Below, piece by piece: positions 35,386 to 43,380 of a stretch of DNA of 64,000 bases. This DNA is from Microbispora bryophytorum. GTDB lineage: Bacteria > Actinomycetota > Actinomycetes > Streptosporangiales > Streptosporangiaceae. Position numbers and translations under genes: made by a program. Every line of letters begins with the position of its first letter. Positions within the stretch are counted from its first letter, which is position 1. The stretch spans positions 434,001 through 498,000 of the forward strand of contig NZ_VIRL01000003.1 of NCBI RefSeq assembly GCF_006874465.1. Reading direction: 5' to 3'. The notes below the pieces were generated by a model. That model had not been told where the DNA came from, did no database searches, and worked only from the letters and a program-made list of their open reading frames with translations.

Positions 35386-36504
35386 GTGGCAGTCATCGAT
35401 CCAGCCGAAGAGATCAACGAGCTTAGCGGCACGCTGCAGGGCATTCAGGACGTGCTCGACCTCGACGCCCTGCGTAAGCAGATCGCCGAGTTGGAGGACC
35501 AGGCTGCCGCTCCCGACCTGTGGAACGACACCGAGCAGGCGCAGCGCGTCACCAGCCGGCTCTCCCACCTGCAGGCCGAGGTCAACCGGGTGGACGGCCT
35601 GGGCCGCCGCCTGGAGGACCTGCCGATCCTGTTCGAGCTGGCGGCCGAGGAGGGCGACGAGGACGCGCTGGCCGAGGCCGAAAGGGAGCTCGCCGCGCTC
35701 AGGTCCGAGGTCGGCGCGCTCGAGGTCCGCACGCTGCTGTCGGGCGAGTACGACGCCCGCGAGGCACTGGTGACCATCAACGCGCAGGCGGGCGGCGTCG
35801 ACGCGGCCGACTGGGCCCAGATGCTGCTGCGCATGTTCCTGCGGTGGGCCGAGCGCAAGGGCTACCCGGCGGAGGTCTACGAGACCTCCTACGCCGAGGA
35901 GGCCGGCATCAAGTCCGCCACCTTCGCGGTCAAGGCCCCCTACGCGTACGGCACGCTCCGGGGCGAGCACGGCACCCACCGGCTGGTGCGGATCAGCCCG
36001 TTCGACAACCAGGGCCGCCGGCAGACCTCGTTCGCGGGCGTGGACGTGGTGCCCGTGGTCGAGCAGACCGACCACATCGACATCAACGAGGACGACCTGC
36101 GCATCGACGTCTACCGGTCGTCCGGGCCGGGCGGCCAGGGCGTGAACACCACCGACTCGGCCGTGCGGATCACCCACCTGCCGACCGGGATCGTGGTCTC
36201 CTGCCAGAACGAGCGATCTCAGCTGCAGAACCGGGCGACGGCGATGGCCGTCCTGTCCGCCAAGCTGCTGGAGCGCAAGCGTCAGGAGGAGGCCGCGGCG
36301 ATGAACGAGCTGCGCGGCGAGACCACGACGTCGTGGGGCACGCAGATCCGCAACTACGTGCTGCACCCCTACCAGATCGTCAAGGACCTGCGCACGGGTG
36401 TGGAGGCGGGCAACCCCACCGCCGTGCTGGACGGCGACCTCGACGAGTTCATCGAAGGTGAGATCCGCTGGTCGCGCCGCCAGGAGTCGGGTGACAATCA
36501 GTAA
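35386..36504 (+). CDS. prfB: Peptide chain release factor 2
   Basis: A 372-residue class I release factor. The RF2 anticodon-like tripeptide SPF is in [17 protein letters not shown]. The GGQ hydrolysis motif is in [24 protein letters not shown]. The N-terminal coiled-coil domain is intact. It terminates at UGA/UAA by promoting peptidyl-tRNA hydrolysis on the ribosome. There is no in-frame UGA near codon 25, so the autoregulatory +1 frameshift of many prfB genes is absent. GTG start at 35386, with TACCCT about a dozen bases upstream as a possible -10 of a short-leader transcript. Confidence 0.95.
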   Translation: MAVIDPAEEINELSGTLQGIQDVLDLDALRKQIAELEDQAAAPDLWNDTEQAQRVTSRLSHLQAEVNRVDGLGRRLEDLPILFELAAEEGDEDALAEAERELAALRSEVGALEVRTLLSGEYDAREALVTINAQAGGVDAADWAQMLLRMFLRWAERKGYPAEVYETSYAEEAGIKSATFAVKAPYAYGTLRGEHGTHRLVRISPFDNQGRRQTSFAGVDVVPVVEQTDHIDINEDDLRIDVYRSSGPGGQGVNTTDSAVRITHLPTGIVVSCQNERSQLQNRATAMAVLSAKLLERKRQEEAAAMNELRGETTTSWGTQIRNYVLHPYQIVKDLRTGVEAGNPTAVLDGDLDEFIEGEIRWSRRQESGDNQ

Positions 36505-36686
36505 CCGCTGACGTGCGTGAGCGCGACCAGCGCCACGACCAGTAGCACGACAAGCGCGATGGTCAGGGGCGACAGCCCCATGAACCCGTGGTGGTGAACC
36601 TTGGCGCGGCCCTCACGGCAGACGGGGCAGCGCCCTTCCACCACGGGGCCCGCGCACGCGGCGCAGATCAGATGTTCGCAGCTCAT
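36498..36686 (-). CDS. Small zinc-ribbon membrane protein
   Basis: A 62-residue protein with two cysteine pairs, [12 protein letters not shown] and RCPVCREG, forming a likely zinc ribbon, followed by a single C-terminal membrane helix ([19 protein letters not shown]). Tail-anchored topology is expected. The last codons overlap the 3' end of prfB by 7 bases in convergent orientation. Too small for firm family assignment, but cysteine spacing and hydrophobic helix argue it is real. Confidence 0.65.
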   Translation of the reverse strand: MSCEHLICAACAGPVVEGRCPVCREGRAKVHHHGFMGLSPLTIALVVLLVVALVALTHVSGY

Positions 36687-36758
36687 AGCAGCTTTACCGC
36701 CCCATCGCCCAAGGGCTAATCGTTTTGTTTCCGTTATGGACGTTCCATGCCAGTGTTA

Positions 36759-36849
36759 CCCCTAGACTGGCCTCTGGCCAAACGGAACGTCGATCCAGAG
36801 CAAAGTGACCGGCGACCCCCGGACCGGCCGTCCCACCCCCTAGACTGGC
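36759..36849 (+). promoter_or_regulatory. Two TAGACT-type -10 elements within 13-base direct repeats before ftsE
   Basis: CCCCTAGACTGGC is repeated exactly at 36759-36771 and 36837-36849. TAGACT resembles the actinobacterial housekeeping -10 (TANNNT). The downstream copy is 20 bases from the ftsE GTG, implying a very short leader. Neither has an obvious TTGAC at ideal spacing, so tandem promoters are a hypothesis. Confidence 0.4.
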
Positions 36850-36865
36850 TAGCCGTGATGCGCCC

Positions 36866-37555
36866 GTGATCCATTTCGATAATGTCACCAAGGTCTACGC
36901 GAACCAAAACCGGCCCGCCCTCGACCACGTGAGCGTGGATGTCGACAAGGGCGAATTCGTCTTCCTGGTCGGTCCGTCAGGGTCGGGGAAGTCCACCTTC
37001 CTCCGGCTGGTCCTGAAGGAGGAGCGACCCAACAACGGCTCCATCCACGTGGCCGGCAAGGACCTGTCGAAGCTGTCCAACTTCAAGGTGCCGCACCTGC
37101 GCCGCCGCATCGGCTGCGTGTTCCAGGACTTCCGGCTGCTGCCGAACAAGAACGTCTACGAGAACGTGGCGTTCGCCCTGGAGGTCATCGGCAAGCCGCG
37201 CCGCTTCATCCGCAAGGTCGTGCCCGAGGTCATCGAGCTCGTCGGCCTGGAGGGCAAGGCGCACCGCATGCCGGAGGAGCTGTCCGGTGGCGAGCAGCAG
37301 CGGGTCGCCATGGCCCGCGCGTTCGTCAACCGGCCGATGATCCTGCTCGCCGACGAGCCCACGGGAAACATCGACCCCGCCACGAGCATCGGCATCATGA
37401 AGGTGCTCGACCGAATCAACAGGACCGGCACGACCGTCCTCATGGCGACACACGACGCCGCGATCGTCGACTCCATGCGCAAGCGCGTGGTCGAGCTCGA
37501 GGACGGCAAGATCGTCCGTGACCAGTCGCGCGGCGTGTACGGCCAGGCGTATTAG
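36866..37555 (+). CDS. ftsE: Cell division ATP-binding protein FtsE
   Basis: A 229-residue ABC ATPase: Walker [10 protein letters not shown], the FtsE-typical [18 protein letters not shown], signature [14 protein letters not shown], Walker [10 protein letters not shown] and switch H in MATHD. It starts [18 protein letters not shown], as FtsE does. With FtsX it forms an inner-membrane ATPase that activates peptidoglycan hydrolases at the division or growth site rather than transporting a substrate. GTG start. ftsX begins 14 bases after its stop; order ftsE-ftsX-smpB is the common actinobacterial one. Confidence 0.95.
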   Translation: MIHFDNVTKVYANQNRPALDHVSVDVDKGEFVFLVGPSGSGKSTFLRLVLKEERPNNGSIHVAGKDLSKLSNFKVPHLRRRIGCVFQDFRLLPNKNVYENVAFALEVIGKPRRFIRKVVPEVIELVGLEGKAHRMPEELSGGEQQRVAMARAFVNRPMILLADEPTGNIDPATSIGIMKVLDRINRTGTTVLMATHDAAIVDSMRKRVVELEDGKIVRDQSRGVYGQAY

Positions 37556-37569
37556 GAGTAACTGGGACC

Positions 37570-38469
37570 ATGCGGGCCAACTTCATCTTCTCCGAGGTCT
37601 GGATCGGCCTTCGGCGCAACCTCACGATGACCATCGCGGTGATCGTGACAGTGGCGGTCGGCATGGCGCTGCTCGGCGTCGGACTGATGATCAACTCCCA
37701 GGTCTCGAAGCTGACCGGCTTCTGGAGCGACAAGGTCGAGCTGTCGGTCTACCTGTGCACCAAGGGCTCGCCCTTCGAGCCCTGTAAGAACAGAGGCGCG
37801 GTCACCCAGGAGGAGAAGGGCACCCTGGAACAGACGATCAAGGCGCTCCCGGACGTCGAGCAGGTGAAGTTCGAGAACCAGGCCCAGGCGTTCAAGAACT
37901 TCCAGAGCACCGAGAGCAACACGCTGCTGCTGTCGGTGACCAAGCCCGAGGACATGCCGGAGTCGTTCCGGGTCAAGCTGAAGGACCCGGAGAAGGCGAC
38001 GGCCGTCGCGAGCAGCCTCAAGGGGCAGCCCGGCGTCTCCAACGTCGTCAACGAGCGCGACCTGCTCCAGTCGGTCTTCGGCTTCATGGACACGCTGCGC
38101 AACGTGGCGCTCGGCATCGCGATCCTCATGGTGATCGCGGCCACACTGCTGATCGGCAACACGGTCCGGCTGTCGGCGTACAACCGCCGAAGAGAGACCG
38201 GCATCATGCGGCTGGTCGGTGCCTCCAACATCTACATCCAGCTGCCGTTCGTGCTGGAGGGCCTGATCGCCGGCCTCATCGGCGGCGTCCTGTCCGGTGT
38301 GATCCTGATCGTCGTCAAGGTCTTCATCTTCGAGTCGATCCAGACCTACATGGCCGCGCCCCTCGGTTGGGACACGGTCGCCGGCGTGATCACCGGCACC
38401 ATGGCCGTCGGCGTGCTCATCTGTGTGCTCGCCTCATTCGTCACCCTGCGCCGCTACCTGCGGGTGTGA
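37570..38469 (+). CDS. ftsX: Cell division protein FtsX
   Basis: A 299-residue permease-like protein: N-terminal membrane helix (LTMTIAVIVTVAVGMALLGVGLMI), an extracellular domain of about 120 residues with a cysteine pair (VYLCTKGSPFEPCKN), then three membrane helices at the C-terminus (ALGIAILMVIAATLLIGN; LPFVLEGLIAGLIGGVLSGVILI; TGTMAVGVLICVLASFV). This is the FtsX topology; the outer domain binds RipC-like hydrolases in mycobacteria. ATG 37570 with AGGAG upstream. Operon with ftsE. Confidence 0.95.
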   Translation: MRANFIFSEVWIGLRRNLTMTIAVIVTVAVGMALLGVGLMINSQVSKLTGFWSDKVELSVYLCTKGSPFEPCKNRGAVTQEEKGTLEQTIKALPDVEQVKFENQAQAFKNFQSTESNTLLLSVTKPEDMPESFRVKLKDPEKATAVASSLKGQPGVSNVVNERDLLQSVFGFMDTLRNVALGIAILMVIAATLLIGNTVRLSAYNRRRETGIMRLVGASNIYIQLPFVLEGLIAGLIGGVLSGVILIVVKVFIFESIQTYMAAPLGWDTVAGVITGTMAVGVLICVLASFVTLRRYLRV

Positions 38470-38525
38470 TCCCGCACCGCCGCGCAGCTCGTTTCCGCCC
38501 TTCGCGGCGACGGTAGGCTCCCCTT

Positions 38526-39008
38526 ATGCCACGTGAGACCGGGCGCAAGCTGATCGCCCAGAACAAGCGTGCCAGGCACGACTTCTTCATCGAGGACACC
38601 TACGAGGCCGGGCTCGTCCTGACCGGCACCGAGGTCAAGTCCCTGCGGGCGGGAAAGGCCAACCTGACCGACGGCTACGCCTCGGTCGAGGGCGGCGAGG
38701 TCTGGCTGATCAACGTGTACATCCCTGAGTACAGCCAGGGCACCTGGACCAACCACGCCGCCCGGCGCACGCGCAAGCTGCTGCTGAACCGCAAGGAGAT
38801 CGGCAAGCTCGACGCGACGCTGAAGGAGAAGGGCCTCACGCTGATCCCGCTGTCGATGTACTTCAAGGACGGCCGGGCGAAGATCGAAATCGGCATCGCC
38901 CGAGGAAAGAAGGACTACGACAAGCGGCAGACGCTCATGGAGAAGCAGGCCGGCCGGGAGATGGCACGGGCCATGTCGAACGCGGTCCGCCGCCGGGGGG
39001 GCCGTTAG
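38526..39008 (+). CDS. smpB: SsrA-binding protein
   Basis: A 160-residue Smp[51 protein letters not shown] loop, [10 protein letters not shown] and the C-terminal basic tail [24 protein letters not shown] that mimics the codon-anticodon stem. It carries tmRNA to stalled ribosomes. TAGGCT (38514-38519) lies six bases before the ATG, suggesting a leaderless or very short-leader transcript in addition to readthrough from ftsX. The tmRNA gene is 2.2 kb downstream. Confidence 0.95.
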   Translation: MPRETGRKLIAQNKRARHDFFIEDTYEAGLVLTGTEVKSLRAGKANLTDGYASVEGGEVWLINVYIPEYSQGTWTNHAARRTRKLLLNRKEIGKLDATLKEKGLTLIPLSMYFKDGRAKIEIGIARGKKDYDKRQTLMEKQAGREMARAMSNAVRRRGGR

Positions 39009-39011
39009 GCC

Positions 39012-40925
39012 GTGGCGGTGTCCTTCCGATCATTCGGGGTCGTCCGGGCGAGAGCCGTACGGGCCGCGCTCGCGCTGGGGCTGACCGCGCCCCTGCTGAC
39101 CGGCTGCTTCGAGGAGCCGTCGCCGCACGAGGCGGTGCGCGACTTCCTCGTCGGCTGGCAGACGGGGGACTACGCGGCCGCCGCGCGGCGGGCCGACGGC
39201 GACCAGGCGGCGGTGCGCAAGGCGCTTGAGGGCGCCCGGCTGCAACTGGACGCCGCCTCGATCCGCTTCTCCCTGCGCGGCATCAGCCAGGACGGCGACG
39301 CCGCGCAGGCCGGCTACCACGCCGAGGTGGACCTCGGCGAGAACAACCCCCTCTGGCAGTACGACGGGAACCTGCCCCTGCACCTGGTCGGCGGCCAGTG
39401 GAAGGTGCGGTGGTCGCCGAGCGTCATCCACCCCGACCTGCACCCCGGGCAGCGGCTCGCGGTCGCCACCGTCCCCAAGGGCCGCAGGCCGGTCCTCGAC
39501 CGGAACGGCAACCCCTTGCAGGACGAGACCGTCCTGCACGTGGCCGGGGTCTACCCCGCCAAGGTCAAGGACCCCGGCCGGCTCTGCGACCAGCTGTCGA
39601 AGGTCACCGGTTTCGCCCAGGACCGTCTGCTGAGCCGCATCCTGTCGTCGCCCCCGCAGGACTTCGTCCCCCTCGCGACGTTCGGGCGGACGAAGTTCGC
39701 CCAGATCAGGTCCAAGCTTGAGGCCATCCAAGGTCTGGAGTTCCAGGTCGACAATCCGCCGGTCGCCCCCAAGTCGCCCACCCAGATCGTCGGGGTGGTC
39801 ACGGCCATCACCCCGGAGGCGGAGCAGAAGCTCGGCGGGCCGCAGCGGGCCGGCGACACGCTCGGCCGGGACGGCCTGCAGAAGGCCTACCAGGACCAGC
39901 TCACCGGCTCGACCGAGACCCGGGTCGTCATCCTCGACAACGCCACCGGGCGACAGGTCAAGGAGCTCAAGGCGTGGCCGGGGCGGGAGAACTCGTCGGT
40001 CCAGACCACGATCGACAGCCGCCTGCAGAGCGTGGGGGACGCCGCGGTGGCGGGGCCCCGCCCGGCCGCGCTCGTCGCGGTGCAGGCGTCCACCGGCCAG
40101 TTGCTCGCCGTCTCCACCAACCAGCTGCACCAGGAGAACGACGCGCTGGCCGGCAAGTTCGCGGCCGGCACCGCCTTCTCGGTCGTCGCGGCCGAAGGGC
40201 TGCTCCAGTCGGGCCTCGACCCGAAGCAGAAGGTGCCGTGCAGCGCCGACCGCACCGTGGGCGGAGCCCGATTCCAGCAGCCCGGCGTCAACGGTGTGAC
40301 GACGCCCACCTTCCAGACCGACTTCGCGCAGGGCTGCGTGACCGCCCTGGCGTCGCTGGCGCGGCGGATCAGCGGGCAGCGGCTGTCGGCCAGCGCGACC
40401 CAGTTCGGCATCGGCGGCGACTGGAAGCTGCCGTTGAGGACGTTCAGCGGGTCGATGGACGCGCCTGACGGGGACGCCGCCATCGCGAAGATCATGGCGG
40501 GGCAGGGCGCCCGAGTGAGCCCGCTGGCGATGGCCCTCGTCGCCGCGGCCGTCAAGTCCGGCACGTGGCGGCCGCCGGTGCTGGTGACCTCGCCCGTCGC
40601 TCCCGACCCGGCGGCCGGGGACGCCGTCACGCAGGCCCCCACGCAGCCCGTGACGCTCGATCCCGCGATCATCGCGAAGCTGCGCACGCTCATGCGGGCC
40701 GGTGTCACGTCCGGCGCGGCCTCCGCCGCCTCCGCCCCCGGCGACCCCGTGTACGGCGTGGCCGCCGAGGTCACGCAGACGGAGAAGAAGGAGCGCACCA
40801 GGCTCTCGTGGTTCGTGGGCTGGCAGGGGGACATCGCGGTCGCGGTGCTGGCGGAGAGCGGTGACACGGCGGCCGCCTCCGTGATCGCCGGCAGCTTCTT
40901 CCGCGACGCCCAGCCCCAGACCTGA
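39012..40925 (+). CDS. Degenerate penicillin-binding lipoprotein (MecA_N-like plus transpeptidase fold)
   Basis: A 637-residue lipoprotein: signal and lipobox LLTGC (Cys32), an NTF2-like MecA_N domain (about 36-140), a PBP dimerisation region, and a transpeptidase fold from about 330. The active-site motifs are all lost. S-x-x-K (normally PGSTFK) is AAGTAFS with Thr387 and Ser390. S-x-N is G441-C-V443. K-T-G is replaced by VYGVAAEV (580-587). The flanking scaffold, including LSWFVGWQGDIAVAVLAE, is well kept. It cannot acylate by the normal mechanism and should not bind beta-lactams covalently (inference). GTG start three bases after the smpB stop; likely same operon as ftsEX. Possibly a structural or regulatory partner in wall synthesis. 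Confidence 0.85.
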   Translation: MAVSFRSFGVVRARAVRAALALGLTAPLLTGCFEEPSPHEAVRDFLVGWQTGDYAAAARRADGDQAAVRKALEGARLQLDAASIRFSLRGISQDGDAAQAGYHAEVDLGENNPLWQYDGNLPLHLVGGQWKVRWSPSVIHPDLHPGQRLAVATVPKGRRPVLDRNGNPLQDETVLHVAGVYPAKVKDPGRLCDQLSKVTGFAQDRLLSRILSSPPQDFVPLATFGRTKFAQIRSKLEAIQGLEFQVDNPPVAPKSPTQIVGVVTAITPEAEQKLGGPQRAGDTLGRDGLQKAYQDQLTGSTETRVVILDNATGRQVKELKAWPGRENSSVQTTIDSRLQSVGDAAVAGPRPAALVAVQASTGQLLAVSTNQLHQENDALAGKFAAGTAFSVVAAEGLLQSGLDPKQKVPCSADRTVGGARFQQPGVNGVTTPTFQTDFAQGCVTALASLARRISGQRLSASATQFGIGGDWKLPLRTFSGSMDAPDGDAAIAKIMAGQGARVSPLAMALVAAAVKSGTWRPPVLVTSPVAPDPAAGDAVTQAPTQPVTLDPAIIAKLRTLMRAGVTSGAASAASAPGDPVYGVAAEVTQTEKKERTRLSWFVGWQGDIAVAVLAESGDTAAASVIAGSFFRDAQPQT

Positions 40926-41241
40926 AAAATGCTCGGAGCCGAGCAACCATCAGGGCGGCGGCCGGCGTCTTTCTAGGTGACTGGGACCCGCTCGGGGGGT
41001 TGCGGGCCCAGTCACCGTGATGAGGACAGGGCTCCATCTCGGGGGGAGCCCTGCCCGTCCGGACCGGCTCGACCCTGCCGGTCGGCCCCCGGGGGCGCGC
41101 GCCAGAGGCCGCGTTCCCCGGGGGCTTCGGCGTCTCACCGGCCCCCCGCGTACCGGCCGAGGGAATTCGAGTCGCGTCGCCGGTGCTGTCACGGGTAAGC
41201 TGGATGTACCAGGCCCTCGGGTCTGGGTTGAAAACTCCACA
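40926..41241. other. Gap between PBP-like gene and ssrA
   Basis: Holds a short hairpin GCTCGGAGCCGAGC (40931-40944), the larger terminator-like stem (40977-41015) and then the ssrA promoter region. A TAAGCT hexamer about 40 bases before the mature tmRNA 5' end may be its -10. No gene is evident. Confidence 0.5.
40977..41015 (+). terminator. Hairpin terminator after the PBP-like gene
   Basis: GTGACTGGG...CCCGC pairs with GCGGG...CCCAGTCAC around a G-rich loop. No T-tract follows, as is common in actinobacterial terminators. Confidence 0.55.
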
Positions 41242-41623
41242 GGGGGTGACCGGTTTCGACTTCGGCATTGCAAGTCAGGGGAAGCGGGTCGGGGACTGCG
41301 GACATAACCCCGTCAACACTGTGACCGCAAACAACAAGTGCCAATAAGAAGAGCACTGAGGTGAGCCAGGGTTCCCTGGCTCTCGCCGCCTAAGCAGCGA
41401 AAAACCTCTGTCAGCCCGGGAGTGCCTTCGGCCCGGAACTGACATCGCTAGAAGGCTCAACCGTCCGGCCCGGTCACGGGACCGTACGGGAAACCAAACA
41501 GTGACTGGGCCCGTCGGCGACTCGCCTGTGAGATTGCCGGGGCCGAGAAAAACGTAACAGGCTGCACCCGGAGAAGTCCTGTCTTGGTGTTGAAGGACGC
41601 GGGTTCGATTCCCGCCACCTCCA
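41242..41623 (+). ncRNA. ssrA: Transfer-messenger RNA (tmRNA)
   Basis: About 382 bases. The 5' end GGGGGTGACCGGTTTCGACT pairs with the 3' CACCTCC through a 7-bp acceptor stem (one G-U). The T-loop GGTTCGATTCCCGCC is present. The mature 3' CCA is not encoded (discriminator A41623 then CAT). The tag frame starts at GCC 41340 and ends at TAA 41391, encoding ANKKSTEVSQGSLALAA, 17 residues with the usual LAA protease signal. With SmpB it rescues stalled ribosomes and tags the nascent chain for degradation. 5' boundary is set by the acceptor stem. Confidence 0.93.
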
Positions 41624-41632
41624 CATCTCCAC

Positions 41633-41674
41633 GGAAGGGCGGGGAGGAAGCGTTCGCTTCCTCCCCGCCCTTCC
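41633..41674 (+). terminator. Long perfect hairpin after ssrA
   Basis: A 20-base stem starting GGAAGGGCGGGGAGGAAGCG pairs perfectly with its reverse complement across a 2-base loop (TT), ending TTCC at 41674, followed by GTCGTTTT. An unusually long rho-independent terminator directly after the tmRNA. Confidence 0.85.
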
Positions 41675-41712
41675 GTCGTTTTCCGAAGGCGGTACGTGGG
41701 AGGGGGTCTGCC

Positions 41713-42285
41713 GTGGGGCAGCCGAGGACAGTGGTGCGGCGGTCGCTGCCGTCGGAGCCGGCCGTACGGGGTTCGGCCTCGTTGTTCCTGACCGAGGCGG
41801 AGCGGCAGGGGGTGCGAGCCGGGCGCAGGATGCTGTACGTCGGCCCGGAGCCCGCGTCCGAGCACGTGGCCGCCGGGCTGCGGGTCGAGCCCGGCACGCC
41901 GGTGCTGGCCCGGCGCAAGCTGCTGCTCGCCGGTGACGTACCGGTGCGGGTCGCCACGAGCTTCCTGCGGCTCGACCTCTTCGCGGACACGCCGCTGTGC
42001 GAGCCGGGCTTCCTCGCGCCGAGCCTGCAGGCGCGCATCGAGGAGCTGGGCCACCGGTTCGGGCGGGCGGAGGAGCACCTGGTGGCCCGGCCACCCCGGG
42101 GCGACGAGGCGGCCACGCTGGAACTGGACGCTCATCCCGGCGGCGAAGCGGGCGAGTGGGTGGTCCAGATCGTGCGGGCCGCCTACTCGGCCGACGACCT
42201 GCCGATCCACGTGCTGGAGACGGTCTGCGCCGCCTCCCGGCACGTCTTCGACATCGTTCAGGTGAGCGGCGCCGACGAGTTTTGA
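41713..42285 (+). CDS. Orphan UTRA-domain protein lacking a DNA-binding domain
   Basis: A 190-residue protein consisting only of a UTRA effector domain, the ligand-binding half of GntR/HutC regulators: VRRSLPSEPAVRGSASLFLTEAERQG, then AGLRVEPGTPVLARRKLLLAGDVPVRVATSFL and the terminal DDLPIHVLETVCAASRHVFDIVQV. The winged helix that should precede it is missing. Upstream is the ssrA terminator, so it is not a frameshifted longer gene. GTG 41713 has GGGAGGGGG upstream. It might act as a ligand sensor in trans, or be a remnant. Its 3' end overlaps the deaminase gene by 28 bases. Confidence 0.7.
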   Translation: MGQPRTVVRRSLPSEPAVRGSASLFLTEAERQGVRAGRRMLYVGPEPASEHVAAGLRVEPGTPVLARRKLLLAGDVPVRVATSFLRLDLFADTPLCEPGFLAPSLQARIEELGHRFGRAEEHLVARPPRGDEAATLELDAHPGGEAGEWVVQIVRAAYSADDLPIHVLETVCAASRHVFDIVQVSGADEF

Positions 42286-43301
42286 GCGGCGTAGGCGTCG
42301 ATCGCTGCAAGCAGGGCCGACTTGCCCTCGGCGCCGAGGAAGGACGCCTTCACCGCGGCCCGGGCCAGGTCGGCGACGCCCTGCTCGTCGAGGGAGAGCA
42401 GTTCGGCCGCCACGGCGTACTCCCGGTTCAGGTCGGTGCCGAACATCGGCGGGTCGTCGGTGTTCACCGTGATCGGCACCCCGGCCGCGACCAGCGCGGG
42501 CAGCGGGTGCTCGGCCAGGCTGGGCACGGCCCTGGTGCGGACGTTGGAGGTGGGGCAGACCTCCAGCGTGATCTCGTGCTCGGCCAGGTGCTCCAGCAGC
42601 GCCGGATCCTCCACACTGTGAATGCCGTGCGCGATCCGCTCCGCGCCGAGCTCGCGTACGGCGTCCCAGACGCACTGCGCGCCGGTCACCTCGCCGGCGT
42701 GCGGCACCGAGTGGAGCCCGGCGGCGCGGGCCGCGGCGAAGTGCGGGGCGAACAGCGAGCGGGGCACCCCGTGCTCCCCGCCGCCGAGCCCGAGGCTGAC
42801 CAGGCCGTCCGGCCGCTCGTCGAGCGCGAGGGAGAGCGTCTGGTCGGCGGCCGGGACTCCGAAGTCGCCGGGGATGTCGAAGCACCAGCGCAGGACCGTG
42901 CCGTAGTCCGCCTCGACCCTGTGGCGGGCGTCCTCGATCACCTCGCAGAACTCCTGCGGGGCGAAGCCGCGGACCAGATGGAGGTGCGGTGTGATGGTGA
43001 GCTCGGCGTACCACACCTGCTGGGCGGCCATGTCGCCGCCCACCCCGTGGATCAGCGTCCACAGGTCGTCGGGCGTCCTCACCAGGTCCACGACCTGCAG
43101 GTAGACCTGCAGGAAGTGCGGGAAGTCGCGGAAGTCGTAGAACTCCTCGACTAGCGCGGGATCGGCGGGCACGGGTGTGAGTCCTTCGTGCCGCGCGGCG
43201 AGCTCGGCGACGATGCGCGGCGACGCCGCGCCCACGTGGTGCACGTGCAGTTCGGCCTTGGGCAACCCGGCGATGAACCGGCTGAGTTCCAGGGAGGTCA
43301 C
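42258..43301 (-). CDS. Adenosine deaminase-family protein
   Basis: A 347-residue amidohydrolase (TIM barrel). Zinc and catalytic residues are visible: PKAELHVHHVG (H-x-H), HAGEVTG, AERIAHGIHS and NTDDPPMFGTDLNREY. It deaminates an adenosine-like nucleoside. The ELHVHHVGAASPRIVAELA form is one I recall in Streptomyces proteins shown or proposed to act on 6-aminodeoxyfutalosine in the futalosine menaquinone pathway, so that is an alternative to plain adenosine. GTG 43301 gives the family N-terminus; a longer frame starts at 43358. Convergent overlap of 28 bases with the UTRA gene. Confidence 0.85.
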   Translation of the reverse strand: MTSLELSRFIAGLPKAELHVHHVGAASPRIVAELAARHEGLTPVPADPALVEEFYDFRDFPHFLQVYLQVVDLVRTPDDLWTLIHGVGGDMAAQQVWYAELTITPHLHLVRGFAPQEFCEVIEDARHRVEADYGTVLRWCFDIPGDFGVPAADQTLSLALDERPDGLVSLGLGGGEHGVPRSLFAPHFAAARAAGLHSVPHAGEVTGAQCVWDAVRELGAERIAHGIHSVEDPALLEHLAEHEITLEVCPTSNVRTRAVPSLAEHPLPALVAAGVPITVNTDDPPMFGTDLNREYAVAAELLSLDEQGVADLARAAVKASFLGAEGKSALLAAIDAYAAQNSSAPLT

Positions 43302-43380
43302 CGACAGAACGTAACAATCGAGTGGGAGCCGCCACCAAGCGATTCCGTGGTATCTCACACCACTTTGTCAGGATCGGGCG

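Noticed and set aside
35386..35480. Programmed frameshift in prfB
   Set aside because: The frame is continuous from the GTG through the coiled-coil domain; no in-frame TGA with an SD-like spur is present.
39012..40925. Active penicillin-binding protein
   Set aside because: No S-x-x-K, S-x-N or K-T-G motif is present at the expected positions, so standard transpeptidase function is not claimed.
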